Both the position numbers and the translations under genes were made by a program. The notes beneath the pieces were generated by a model that was not told where the DNA came from, did no database searches, and saw nothing but the letters and a program-made list of their open reading frames with translations. From assembly GCF_000003605.2 (NCBI RefSeq), contig NW_003157344.1, positions 1 through 64,000 on the forward strand: a stretch of 64,000 nt of DNA, read 5' to 3'. Positions 13,128-25,740 of this stretch are shown in pieces (within the stretch, counting starts at the first letter, position 1; the number at the start of each line of letters is the position of its first letter). This DNA comes from Saccoglossus kowalevskii. Lineage: Eukaryota > Hemichordata > Enteropneusta > Harrimaniidae.

Positions 13128-13695
13128 GTCTGACAGTAACTACAGTGTATGTATGTTGAATACATGAGACAGTAACTACAGTGTATGTATGTTGAATACG
13201 TCTGACAGTAACTACAGTGTATGTATGTTGAATACGTGACAGTAACTACAGTTTATGTATGTTGAATACGTGACAGTACCTACAGTGTATGTATGTTGAA
13301 TACATGTGACAGTAACTACAGTGTATACATGTTGAATACGTGCGACAGTAACTACAGTGTATGTATGTTAAATACGTGTGACAGTAACTGCAGTGTATGT
13401 ATGTTGAATACGTGACAGTAACTACAGTGTATGTATGTTGAATACGTGACAGTTACTACAGTGTATGTATGTTGAATACGTGTGACAGTAACTGCAGTGT
13501 ATGTATGTTGAATACGTGACAGTAACTACAGTGTATGTATGTTGAATACGTGACAGTAACTACAGTGTATGTATGTTGAATACATGTGACAGTAACTACA
13601 GTGTATGTATGTTGAATACGTGTGACAGTAACTGCAGTGTATGTATGTTGAATACGTGTGACAGTAACTGCAGTGTATGTATGTTGAATACGTGA
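12373..13695 (+). repeat. 1,323-bp tandem duplication, unit 1
   Basis: Matches 13,696-15,018 base for base except for at least three substitutions (near 12,608, 13,133 and 13,323). Its right end is the junction ACGTGAGACAG at about 13,691-13,700, a combination of the ACGTGAC 34-mer and the ACATGAGAC monomer that I see nowhere else. It is the expected scar of an unequal crossover. Confidence 0.93.
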
Positions 13696-15018
13696 GACAG
13701 TAACTACAGTGTATGTATGTTGAATACGTGTGACAGTAACTACAGTGTATGTGTGTTGAATACGTGTGACAGTAACTACATTGTATGTATGTTAAATACG
13801 TGTGACAGTAACTACAGTGTATGTATGTTGAATACGTGTGACAGTAACTACAGTGTATGTATGTTGAATACGTGTGACAGTAACTACAGTGTATGTGTAT
13901 TGAATACGTGTGACAGTAACTACAGTGTATGTATGTTAAATACGTCTGCCAGTAATTACAGTGTATGTTTTGTTAAATACGTGTAACAGTAACTACAGTG
14001 TATGTATGTTAAATACGTCTGCCAGTAACTACAGTGTATGTATGTTGAATACGTGTGACAGTAACTACAGTGTATGTATGTTGAATACGTGTGACAGTAA
14101 CTACAGTGTATGTATGTTGAATACGTGTGACAGTAACTACAGTGTATGTGTATTGAATACGTGTGACAGTAACCTACAGTGTATGTATGTTGAATACGTG
14201 TGACAGTAACTACAGTGTATGTGTGTTGAATACGCGTGACAGTAACTACAGTGTATGTATGTTGAATACGTGTGACAGTAACTATAGTGTATGTATGTTG
14301 AATACATGAGACAGTAACTACAGTGTATGTATCTCGAATACATGAGACAGTAACCTACAGTGTATGTATGTTGAATACGTGTGACAGTGACTACAGTGTA
14401 TGTATATTGAATACATGAGACAGTTACTACAGTGTATGTATGTTGAATACGTCTGATAGTAACTACAGTGTATGTATGTTGAATACATGAGACAGTAACT
14501 ACAGTGTATGTATGTTGAATACGTCTGACAGTAACTACAGTGTATGTATGTTGAATACGTGACAGTAACTACAGTTTATGTATGTTGAATACGTGACAGT
14601 ACCTACAGTGTATGTATGTTGAATACATGTGACAGTAACTACAGTGAATACATGTTGAATACGTGCGACAGTAACTACAGTGTATGTATGTTAAATACGT
14701 GTGACAGTAACTGCAGTGTATGTATGTTGAATACGTGACAGTAACTACAGTGTATGTATGTTGAATACGTGACAGTTACTACAGTGTATGTATGTTGAAT
14801 ACGTGTGACAGTAACTGCAGTGTATGTATGTTGAATACGTGACAGTAACTACAGTGTATGTATGTTGAATACGTGACAGTAACTACAGTGTATGTATGTT
14901 GAATACATGTGACAGTAACTACAGTGTATGTATGTTGAATACGTGTGACAGTAACTGCAGTGTATGTATGTTGAATACGTGTGACAGTAACTGCAGTGTA
15001 TGTATGTTGAATACGTGA
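13696..15018 (+). repeat. 1,323-bp tandem duplication, unit 2
   Basis: Second unit of the duplication, with private changes GTCTGATAG near 14,456 and ACAGTGAATACATG near 14,645. From about 14,180 onward it also takes part in the larger 3,573-bp duplication. GTATCTCGAATAC lies near 14,330. Confidence 0.93.
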
Positions 15019-15245
15019 CAGTAACTACAGTGTATGTATGTTGAATACATGTGACAGTAACTACAGTGTATGTATGTTGAATACGTGTGACAGTAACTGC
15101 AGTGTATGTATGTTGAATACGTGTGACAGTAACTGCAGTGTATGTATGTTGAATACGTGACAGTAACTACAGTGTATGTATGTTGAATACGTGACAGTAA
15201 CTACAGTGTATGTATGTTGAATACATGTGACAGTAACTACAGTGT
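14901..15245 (+). repeat. Example of the 176/142-bp sub-array (36-36-36-34-34)
   Basis: ACATGTGAC monomers start near 14,901, 15,043 and 15,219, spaced 142 and 176 bp apart. Each is followed by two AACTGCAG 36-mers and then one or two ACGTGAC 34-mers. The same five-monomer order (one ACATG, two CTGCAG, two 34-mers) recurs in families A, B, C and D, for example near 11,600-11,760, 18,470-18,790, 30,420-30,600, 35,560-35,720 and 46,130-46,300. It is the most widely shared short module of the array. Confidence 0.85.
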
Positions 15246-15779
15246 ATGTATGTTGAATACGTGCGACAGTAACTACAGTGTATGTATGTTGAATACGTGT
15301 GACAGTAACTACAGTGTATGTGTGTTGAATACGCGTGACAGTAACTACAGTGTATGTATGTTGAATACGTGTGACAGTAACTACAGTGTATGTGTGTTGA
15401 ATACACGTGAAAGTAACTACAGTGTAGTTATGTTGAATACATGAGACAGTAACTACTGTGTATGTATGTTGAATACGTGTGACAGTAAATATAATGTATG
15501 TATGTTGAATACGTCTGACAATAACTAGTGTATTTGTGTTGAATACGCGTGACAGTAACTACAGTGTATGTATGTTGAATACGTGTGACAGTAACTGCAG
15601 TGTATGTGTGTTGAATACGCGTGACAGTAACTACAGTGTGTGTATGTTGAATACGTCTGACAGTAACTAGTGTATGTGTGTTGAATACGCGTGACAGTAA
15701 CTACAGATTATGTATGTTGAATACATGAGACAGTAACTACAGTGTATGTATGTTGAATACGTGTGACAGTAACTACAGT

Positions 15780-15811
15780 GTATGTTGAATACATGTGACA
15801 GTAGCTACAGT
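15780..15811 (+). repeat. 32-bp monomer (one GTAT lost)
   Basis: The GTATGTATG head is shortened to GTATG, leaving a 32-bp unit that ends AGTAGCTACAGT. The same short unit occurs at 19,353-19,384 and 20,638-20,669, exactly at lags 3,573 and 1,285 bp. It therefore marks the two duplications; the cause is loss of one copy of the GTAT tetranucleotide. Confidence 0.93.
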
Positions 15812-16080
15812 GTATATATGTTGAATACGTGCGACAGTAACTACAGTGTATGTATGTTGAATACGTGTGACAGTAACTGCAGTGTATGTATGTTGAATAC
15901 GTGACAGTAACTACAGTGTATGTATGTTGAATACGTGACAGTAACTACAGTGTATGTATGTTGAATACATGTGACAGTAACTACAGTGTATGTATGTTGA
16001 ATACGTCTGACAGTAACTGCAGTGTATGTATGTTGAATACATCTGACAGTAACTACAGTGTACGTATGTTGAATACATGT

Positions 16081-16120
16081 GACAAGTAACTACATTGTAT
16101 GTATGTTAAATACCTGGTGA
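16081..16120 (+). repeat. Private one-base insertions in adjacent monomers
   Basis: GACAAGTAAC near 16,081 and TACCTGGTGAC near 16,112 each carry an extra base found nowhere else in the window. The partner copy at 19.65-19.69 kb lacks them. They are either very recent mutations or sequencing errors at this spot. Confidence 0.8.
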
Positions 16121-16415
16121 CAGTAACTACAGTGTATGTATGTTGAATACGTGTCACAGTAACTACAGTGTATGTATGTTGAATACGTGACAGTAACTAC
16201 AGTGTATGTATGTTGAATACATGAGACTGTAACTATAGTGTATATATGTCGAATACATGAGACAGTAGCCTACAGTGTAAGTATGTTGAATACGTGTGAC
16301 AGTAACTACAGTGTATGTATGTTGAATACGTGTGACAGTAACTACAGTGTATGTGTATTGAATACGTGTGACAGTAACTACAGTGTATGTATGTTGAATA
16401 CGTGTGACAGTAACT

Positions 16416-17752
16416 ACAGTGTATGTATGTTAAATACGTCTGCCAGTAATTACAGTGTATGTTTTGTTAAATACGTGTGACAGTAACTACAGTGTATGTA
16501 TGTTGAATACGTGTAACAGTAACTACAGTGTATGTATGTTGAATACGTGTGACAGTAACTACAGTGTATTTGTATTGAATACGTGTGACAGTAACCTACA
16601 GTGTATGTATGTTGAATACGTGTGACAGTAAATACAGTGTATGTGTGTTGAATACGCGTGACAGTAACTACAGTGTATGTATGTTGAATACGTGTGACAG
16701 TAACTACAATGTATGCATGTTGAATACGTCTGACAATAACTAGTGTATGTGTGTTGAATACGCGTGACAGTAACTACAGTGTATGTATGTTGAATACGTG
16801 TGACAGTAACTGCAGTGTATGTGTGTTGAATACGCGTGACAGTAACTACAGTGTATGTAAGTTGGATACATGAGACAGTAACTGCAGTGTGTGTATGTTG
16901 AATACGTCTGACAATAACTAGTGTATGTGTGTTGAATACGCGTGACAGTAACTACAGTGTATGTATGTTGAATACATGAGACAGTAACTACTGTGTATGT
17001 ATGTTGAATACGTGTGACAGTAACTACAGTGTATGTATGTTGAATACGTCTGACAATAACTAGTGTATGTATGTTGAATACGTGTGACAGTAACTACAGT
17101 GTATGTATGTTAAATTCGTCTGCCAGTAATTACAGTATATGTTTTGTTAAATACGTGTGACAGTAACTACAGTGTATGTATGTTAAATACGTCTGCCAGT
17201 AATTACACTGTATGTTTTGTTAAATACGTGTGACAGTAACTACAGTGTATGTATGTTGAATACGTGTAACAGTAACTACAGTGTATGTATGTTGAATAAG
17301 TGTGACAGTAACTACAGTGTATATGTATTGAATACGTGTGACAGTAACCTACAGTGTATGTATGTTGAATACGTGTGACAGTAACTACAGTGTATGTATG
17401 TTGAATACATGTGACAGTAACTACAGTGTATGTATGTTGAATACGTGTGACAGTAACTATAGTGTATGTATGTTAAATACGTGTGACAGTAACTACAGTG
17501 TATGTATGTTGAATACGTGTGACAGTAACTACAGTGTATGTATGTCGAATACATGAGACAGTAACCTACAGTGTATGTATGTTGAATACGTGTGACAGTA
17601 ACTACAGTGTATGTATTTTGAATACATGAGACAGTTACTACAATGTATGTATGTCGAATACATGAGACAGTAACCTACAGTGTGTGTATGTTGAATACGT
17701 GTCACAGTAACTACAGTGTATGTGTGTTGAATACGCGTGACAGTAACTACAG
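16416..17752 (+). repeat. Satellite with AATAACTAG and TTTTG variants
   Basis: Satellite only. Mixed D-type units with ACAATGTATGCATG near 16,705 and AATAACTAG near 16,738, followed by a stretch (about 17,100-17,650) whose rare variants TTAAATTCGTCTGCC, TACAGTATATG and GAATAAGTGTGAC also occur at 62,150-62,700, lag about 45,038 bp. Confidence 0.85.
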
Positions 17753-20022
17753 TGTATGTATGTTGAATACGTGTGACAGTAACTACAGTGTATGTGTGTT
17801 GAATACGCGTGACAGTAACTACAGTGTATGTATGTTGAATACGTGTGACAGTAACTATAGTGTAAGTATGTTGAATACATGAGACAGTAACTACAGTGTA
17901 TGTATCTCGAATACATGAGACAGTAACCTACAGTGTATGTATGTTGAATACGTGTGACAGTGACTACAGTGTATGTATATTGAATACATGAGACAGTTAC
18001 TACAGTGTATGTATGTTGAATACGTCTGACAGTAACTACAGTGTATGTATGTTGAATACATGAGACAGTAACTACAGTGTATGTATGTTGAATACGTCTG
18101 ACAGTAACTACAGTGTATGTATGTTGAATACGTGACAGTAACTACAGTTTATGTATGTTGAATACGTGACAGTATCTACAGTGTATGTATGTTGAATACA
18201 TGTGACAGTAACTACAGTGTATACATGTTGAATACGTGCGACAGTAACTACAGTGTATGTATGTTAAATACGTGTGACAGTAACTGCAGTGTATGTATGT
18301 TGAATACGTGACAGTAACTACAGTGTATGTGTGTTGAATACGTGACAGTTACTACAGTGTATGTATGTTGAATACGTGTGACAGTAACTGCAGTGTATGT
18401 ATGTTGAATACGTGACAGTAACTACAGTGTATGTATGTTGAATACGTGACAGTAATTACAGTGTATGTATGTTGAATACATGTGACAGTAACTACAGTGT
18501 ATGTATGTTGAATACGTGTGACAGTAACTGCAGTGTATGTATGTTGAATACGTGTGACAGTAACTGCAGTGTATGTATGTTGAATACGTGACAGTAACTA
18601 CAGTGTATGTATGTTGAATACATGTGACAGTAACTACAGTGTATGTATGTTGAATACGTGTGACAGTAACTGCAGTGTATGTATGTTGAATACGTGTGAC
18701 AGTAACTGCAGTGTATGTATGTTGAATACGTGACAGTAACTACAGTGTATGTATGTTGAATACGTGACAGTAACTACAGTGTATGTATGTTGAATACATG
18801 TGACAGTAACTACAGTGTATGTATGTTGAATACGTGCGACAGTAACTACAGTGTATGTATGTTGAATACGTGTGACAGTAACTACAGTGTATGTGTGTTG
18901 AATACGCGTGACAGTAACTACAGTGCATGTATGTTGAATACGTGTGACAGTAACTACAGTGTATGTGTGTTGAATACACGTGAAAGTAACTACAGTGTAG
19001 TTATGTTGAATACATGAGACAGTAACTACTGTATATGTATGTTGAATACGTGTGACAGTAAATATAATGTATGTATGTTGAATACGTCTGACAATAACTA
19101 GTGTATGTGTGTTGAATACGCGTGACAGTAACTACAGTGTATGTATGTTGAATACGTGTGACAGTAACTGCATTGTATGTGTGTTGAATACGCGTGACAG
19201 TAACTACAGTGTGTGTATGTTGAATACGTCTGACAGTAACTAGTGTATGTGTGTTGAATACGCGTGACAGTAACTACAGATTATGTATGTTGAATACATG
19301 AGACAGTAACTACAGTGTATGTATGTTGAATACGTGTGACAGTAACTACAGTGTATGTTGAATACATGTGACAGTAGCTACAGTGTATATATGTTGAATA
19401 CGTGCGACAGTAACTACAGTGTATGTATGTTGAATACGTGTGACAGTAACTGCAGTGTATGTATGTTGAATACGTGACAGTAACTACAGTGTATGTATGT
19501 TGAATACGTGACAGTAACTACAGTGTATGTATGTTGAATACATGTGACAGTAACTACAGTGTATGTATGTTGAATACGTCTGACAGTAACTGCAGTGTAT
19601 GTATGTTGAATACATCTGACAGTAACTACAGTGTACGTATGTTGAATACATGTGAAAGTAACTACATTGTATGTATGTTAAATACGTGTGACAGTAACTA
19701 CAGTGTATGTATGTTGAACACATGTGACAGTAACTACAGTGTATGTGTGTTGAATACGTGTGACAGTAACTACAGTGTATGTATGTTGAATACGTGACAG
19801 TAACTACAGTGTATGTATGTTGAATACATGAGACAGTAACTATAGTGTATATATGTCGAATACATGAGACAGTAGCCTACAGTGTATGTATGTTGAATAC
19901 GTGTGACAGTAACTACAGTGTATGTATGTTGAATACGTGTGACAGTAACTACAGTGTATGTGTATTGAATACGTGTGACAGTAACTACAGTGTATGTATG
20001 TTGAATACGTGTGACAGTAACC
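17753..20022 (+). repeat. 3,573-bp lag duplication, copy 2
   Basis: Second copy of 14,180-16,415. It carries GTATCTCGAATAC near 17,905, ACACGTGAAAG near 18,975, the 32-bp monomer at 19,353-19,384 and TATATATGTCGAATAC near 19,852. Private differences include TAAGTATG near 17,863 and ACAGTGCATG near 18,921. Confidence 0.9.
18860..19912 (+). repeat. 1,285-bp lag duplication, copy 1
   Basis: Matches 20,145-21,197 at lag 1,285 bp, including ACACGTGAAAG, TAGTTATG, the 32-bp monomer and TATATATGTCGAATAC. The segment is nested inside the 3,573-bp duplication copy, and its partner overlaps the start of the distant block A copy, so this point joins family B to block A. Confidence 0.88.
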
Positions 20023-20144
20023 TACAGTGTATGTATGTTAAATACGTGTGACAGTAACTACAGTGTATGTATATTGAATACATGAGACAGTTACTACATT
20101 GTATGTATGTCGAATACATGAGACAGTATCCTACAGTGTGTGTA

Positions 20145-21197
20145 TGCTGAATACGTGTGACAGTAACTACAGTGTATGTGTGTTGAATACGCGTGACAGT
20201 AACTACAGTTTATGTATGTTGAATACGTGTGATAGTAACTACAGTGTATGTGTGTTGAATACACGTGAAAGTAACTACAGTGTAGTTATGTTGAATACAT
20301 GAGACAGTAACTACTGTGTATGTATGTTGAATACGTGTGACAGTAAATATAATGTATGTATGTTGAATACGTCTGACAATAACTAGTGTATGTGTGTTGA
20401 ATACGCGTGACAGTAACTACAGTGTATGTATGTTGAATACGTGTGACAGTAACTGCAGTGTATGTGTGTTGAATACGCGTGACAGTAACTACAGTGTGTG
20501 TATGTTGAATACGTCTGACAGTAACTAGTGTATGTGTGTTGAATACGCGTGACAGTAACTACAGATTATGTATGTTGAATACATGAGACAGTAACTACAG
20601 TGTATGTATGTTGAATACGTGTGACAGTAACTACAGTGTATGTTGAATACATGTGACAGTAGCTACAGTGTATATATGTTGAATACGTGCGACAGTAACT
20701 ACAGTGTATGTATGTTGAATACGTGTGACAGTAACTGCAGTGTATGTATGTTGAATACGTGACAGTAACTACAGTGTATGTATGTTGAATACGTGACAGT
20801 AACTACAGTGTATGTATGTTGAATACATGTGACAGTAACTACAGTGTATGTATGTTGAATACGTCTGACAGTAACTGCAGTGTATGTATGTTGAATACAT
20901 CTGACAGTAACTACTGTGTACGTATGTTGAATACATGTGAAAGTAACTACATTGTATGTATGTTAAATACGTGTGACAGTAACTACAGTGTATGTATGTT
21001 GAACACATGTGACAGTAACTACAGTGTATGTGTGTTGAATACGTGTGACAGTAACTACAGTGTATGTATGTTGAATACGTGACAGTAACTACAGTGTATG
21101 TATGTTGAATACATGAGACAGTAACTATAGTGTATATATGTCGAATACATGAGACAGTAGCCTACAGTGTATGTATGTTGAATACGTGTGACAGTAA
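20145..21197 (+). repeat. 1,285-bp lag duplication, copy 2
   Basis: Second copy, with the 32-bp monomer at 20,638-20,669. Its left flank (20,099-20,300, with TATGCTGAATACG and GTGTGATAGTAAC) recurs at 60,753-60,956, lag 40,654 bp. Its right flank continues as block A rather than as family B. Confidence 0.88.
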
Positions 21198-23005
21198 CTA
21201 CTGTGTATGTATTTTGAATACATGAAACAGTTACTACAATGTATGTATGTCGAATACATGAGACAGTAACCTACAGTGTGTTTATGTTGAATACGTGTGA
21301 CAGTAACTACAGTCTATGTGTGTTGAATACGCGTGACAGTAACTACAGTGTATGTATGTTGAATACATGAGACATTACCTACAGTATATGTATGTTGAAT
21401 ACGTGTGACAGTAACTACAGTGTATGTGTGTTGAATACGCGTGACAGTAACTACAGTGTAGGTATGTTGAATACATGAGACAGTAACTACAGTGTATGTA
21501 TGTTGAATACGTGTGACAGTAACTACAGTGTATGTATGTTGAATACGTGTGACAGTAACTACAGTGTATGTATGTTGAATACGTGTGACAGTAACTGCAG
21601 TGTATGTGTGTTGAATACGCGTGACAGTAACTACAGTGTATGTAAGTTGGATACATGAGACAGTAACTGCAGTGTGTGTATGTTGAATACGTCGGACAAT
21701 AACTAGTGTATGTGTGTTGAATACGCGTGACAGTAACTACAGTGTATGTATGTTGAATACATGAGACAGTAACTACTGTGTATGTATGTTGAATACGTGT
21801 GACAGTAACTACAGTGTATGTATGTTGAATACGTCTGACAATAACTAGTGTATGTGTGTTGAATACGCGTGACAGTAACTACAGTGTATGTAAGTTGAAT
21901 ACATGAGACAGTAACTACTGTGTATGTATGTTGAATACATGAGACAGTAACTATAGTGAATGTATGTTGAATACGTCTGACAGTAACTACAGTGTATGTA
22001 TGTTGAATACATGTGACAGTAACTACAGTGTATGCATATTTGAATACGTGTGACAGTAACTACAGTGTATGTGTGTTGAATACGTGTGACAGTAACTACA
22101 GTGTATGTATGTTGAATACGTGACAGTAACTACAGTGTATGTATGTTGAATACATGAGACAGTAACTATAGTGAATGTATGTTGAATACGACTGACAGTA
22201 ACTACAGTGTGTGTATGTTGAATACGTCTGACAGTAACTAGTGTATGTGTGTTGAATACGCGTGACAGTAACTACAGATTATGTATGTTGAATACATGAG
22301 ACAGTAACTACAGTGTATGTATGTTGAATACGTGTGACAGTAACTACAGTGTAAGTATGTTGAATACATGTGACAGTAGCTGCAGTGTATGTATGTTGAA
22401 TACGTGTGACAGTAACTGCAGTGTATGTATGTTGAATACGTGTGACAGTAACTGCAGTGTATGTATGTCGAATACGTGACAGTAACTACAGTGTATGTAT
22501 GTTGAATACGTGACAGTAACTACAGTGTATGTATGTTGAATACATGTGACAGTAACTACAGTGTATGTATGTTGAATACGTGTGACAGTAACTACATTGT
22601 ATGTATGTTAAATACGTCTGACAGTAACTGCAGTGTATGTATGTTGAATACATCTGACAGTAACTACAGTGTATGTATGTTGAATACATGTGAAAGTAAC
22701 TACATTGTATATATGTTAAATACGTGTGACAGTAACTACAGTGTATGTATGTTGAACACATGTGACAGTAACTACAGTGTATGTATGTTAAATACGTGTG
22801 ACAGTAACTACAGTGTATGTATGTTGAATACGTGTGACAGTAACTACAGTGTATGTATGTTGAATACGTGTGACAGTAACTACAGTGTATGTGTATTGAA
22901 TACGTGTGACAGTAACTACAGTGTATGTATGTTGAATACGTGTGACAGTAACTACAGTGTATGTATGTTAAATACGTCTGCCAGTAATTACACTGTATGT
23001 TTTGT
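20765..23005 (+). repeat. Higher-order block A, distant third copy
   Basis: This segment matches 1,120-3,430 at lag 19,645 bp up to about 22,035 and at lag 19,575 bp thereafter. The 70-bp shift equals one 34-mer plus one 36-mer missing from this copy near 22,050. Shared rare variants include TATATATGTCGAATAC near 21,135, CATTACCTACAGT near 21,372, ACGTCGGAC near 21,690 and GCATATTTGAATACG near 22,033. I noticed only about six base differences, which suggests recent copying despite the 19.6-kb separation. Confidence 0.88.
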
Positions 23006-23598
23006 TAAATACGTGTGACAGTAACTACAGTGTATGTATGTTGAATACGTGTGACAGTAACTACAGTGTATGTGTATTGAATACGTGTGACAGTAACTAC
23101 AGTGTATGTATGTTGAATACGTGTGACAGTAACTACAGTGTATGTATGTTAAATACGCCTGCCAGTAATTACACTGTATGTTTTGTTAAATACGTGTGAC
23201 AGTAACTACAGTGTATGTATGTTGAATACATTTGACAGTAACTACAGTGTATGTATGTTGAATACATGTGAAAGTAACTACATTGTATATATGTTAAATA
23301 CGTGTGACAGTAACTACAGTGTATGTATGTTGAACACATGTGACAGTAACTACAGTGTATGTATGTTAAATACGTGTGACAGTAACTACAGTGTATGTAT
23401 GTTGAATACGTGTGACAGTAACTACAGTGTATGTATGTTGAATACGTGTGACAGTAACTACAGTGTATGTGTATTGAATACGTGTGACAGTAACTACAGT
23501 GTATGTATGTTGAATACGTGTGACAGTAACTACAGTGTATGTATGTTAAATACGTCTGCCAGTAATTACACTGTATGTTTTGTTAAATACGTGTGACA
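22660..23598 (+). repeat. 578-bp lag tandem duplication
   Basis: The run ACATGTGAAAG, TATATATGTTAAATACG, GAACACATG through TTTTGTTAAATACG at about 22,680-23,020 is repeated at about 23,258-23,598 (lag 578 bp). A partial third element with the TTTTG 37-mer near 23,180 lies between. The variant TTAAATACGCCTGCC near 23,150 is private. Confidence 0.88.
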
Positions 23599-24600
23599 GT
23601 AACTACAGTGTATGTATGTTGAATACGTGTGACAGTAACTACAGTGTATGTATGTTGAATACGTTTAACAGTAACTACAGTGTATGTATGTTGAATACGT
23701 GTGACACTAACTACAGTGTATTTGTATTGAATACGTGTGACAGTAACCTACAGTGTATGTATGTTGAATACGTGTGACAGTAAATACAGTGTATGTGTGT
23801 TGAATACGCGTGACAGTAACTACAGTGTATGTATGTTGAATACGTGTGACAGTTACTATAGTGTATGTATGTTAAATACGTGTGACAGTAACTACAGTGT
23901 ATGTATGTTGAATACATGAGACAGTAACTACAGTGTATGTATGTCGAATACATGAGACAGTAACCTACAGTGTATGTATGTTGAATACGTGTGACAGTAA
24001 CTACAGTGTATGTATTTTGAATACATGAGACAGTTACTACAATGTATGTATGTCGAATACATGAGACAGTAACCTACAGTGTGTGTTTGTTGAATGCGTG
24101 TCACAGTAACTACAGTGTATGTGTGTTGAATACGCGTGACAGTAACTACAGTGTATGTATGTTGAAACATGAGACAGTAACTACAGTGTATGTATGTTGA
24201 ATACGTGTGACAGTAACTACAGTGTATGTGTGTTGAATACGCGTGACAGTAACTACAGTGTAGGTATGTTGAATACATGAGACAGTAACTACAGTGTATG
24301 TATGTTGAATACGTGTGACAGTAACTACAATGTATGCATGTTGAATACGTCTGACAATAACTAGTGTATGAGTGTTGAATACGCGTGACAGTAACTACAG
24401 TGTATGTGTGTTGAATACGTGTGACAGTAACTGCAGTGTATGTGTGTTGAATACGCGTGACAGTAACTACAGTGTATGTAAGTTGGATACATGAGACAGT
24501 AACTGCAGTGTGTGTATGTTGAATACGTCTGACAATAACTAGTGTATGTGTGTTGAATACGCGTGACAGTAACTACAGTGTATGTATGTTGAATACATGA
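23599..24600 (+). repeat. D-type satellite unit
   Basis: Satellite only. It begins with TATTTGTATTGAATACG near 23,720 and TAAATACAGTG near 23,783, then TATGTCGAATAC, extra-C 37-mers, TTTTGAATACATG and ACAATGTATGCATG near 24,328. The same order starts again near 27,365, 31,665, 34,370, 37,045, 39,795 and 59,165. A 35-mer GTTGAAACATGAG near 24,163 is private. Confidence 0.85.
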
Positions 24601-25740
24601 GACAGTAACTACAGTGCATGTATGTTGAATACGTGTGACAGTAACTACAGTGTATGTGTGTTGAATACATGAGACAGTAACTACAGTGTATGTATGTTGA
24701 ATACGTGTGACAGTAACTACAATGTATGCATGTTGAATACGTCTGACAATAACTAGTGTATGTGTGTTGAATACGCGTGACAGTAACTACAGTGTATGTA
24801 TGTTGAATACGTGTGACAGTAACTGCAGTGTATGTGTGTTGAATACGCGTGACAGTAACTACAGTGTATGTAAGTTGGATACATGAGACAGTAACTGCAG
24901 TGTGTGTATGTTGAATACGTCTGACAATAACTAGTGTATGTGTGTTGAATACGCGTGACAGTAACTACAGTGTATGTATGTTGAATACATGAGACAGTAA
25001 CTACTGTGTATGTATGTTGAATACGTGTGACAGTAACTACAGTGTATGTATGTTGAATACGTCTGACAATAACTAGTGTATGTGTGTTGAATACGCGTGA
25101 CAGTAACTACATTGTATGTAAGTTGAATACATGAGACAGTAACTACTGTGTATGTATGTTGAATACATGAGACAGTAACTATAGTGTATGTAAGTTGAAT
25201 ACATGAGACAGTAACTATAGTGAATGTATGTTGAATACGTCTGACAGTAACTACAGTGTGTGTATGTTGAATACGTCTGACAGTAACTAGTGTATGTGTG
25301 TTAAATACGTCTGACAGTAACTGCAGTGTATGTATGTTGAATACATCTGACAGTAACTACAGTGTACGTATGTTGAATACATGAGACAGTAACTACAGTG
25401 TATGTATGTTGAATACGTGTGACAGTAACTACAGTGTAAGTATACTGAATACATGTGACAGTAGCTGCAGTGTATGTATGTTGAATACGTGTGACAGTAA
25501 CTGCAGTGTATGTATGTTGTATACGTGCGACAGTAACTGCAGTGTATGTATGTCGAATACGTGACAGTAACTACAGTGTATGTATGTTGAATACGTGACA
25601 GTAACTACAGGGTATGTATGTTGAATACATGTGACAGTAACTACAGTGTATGTATGTTGAATACGTGTGACAGTAACTACATTGTATGTATGTTAAATAC
25701 GTCTGACAGTAACTGCAGTGTATGTATGTTGAATACATCT
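24601..25740 (+). repeat. 1,140-bp tandem duplication, unit 1
   Basis: Aligned against 25,741-26,880 line by line, I count four substitutions over 1,156 compared bases and no length change. Markers are ACAGTGCATG near 24,611, three AATAACTAG 34-mers, TAAGTTGGATACATG near 24,875, TATACTGAATACATG near 25,441 and TTGTATACGTGCGAC near 25,517. The left edge is sharp: the two flanks differ up to 24,600. Confidence 0.97.

Larger units (their letters stand above)
14180..16415 (+). repeat. 3,573-bp lag duplication, copy 1
   Basis: Matches 17,753-20,022 at lag 3,573 bp. The lag grows to about 3,607 bp after 16.1 kb, because the second copy has one more 36-mer and this copy has two private one-base insertions near 16,085 and 16,116. 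Shared barcodes are a 32-bp monomer at 15,780-15,811, ACACGTGAAAG near 15,405, TAGTTATG near 15,425 and TATATATGTCGAATAC near 16,243. Confidence 0.9.
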
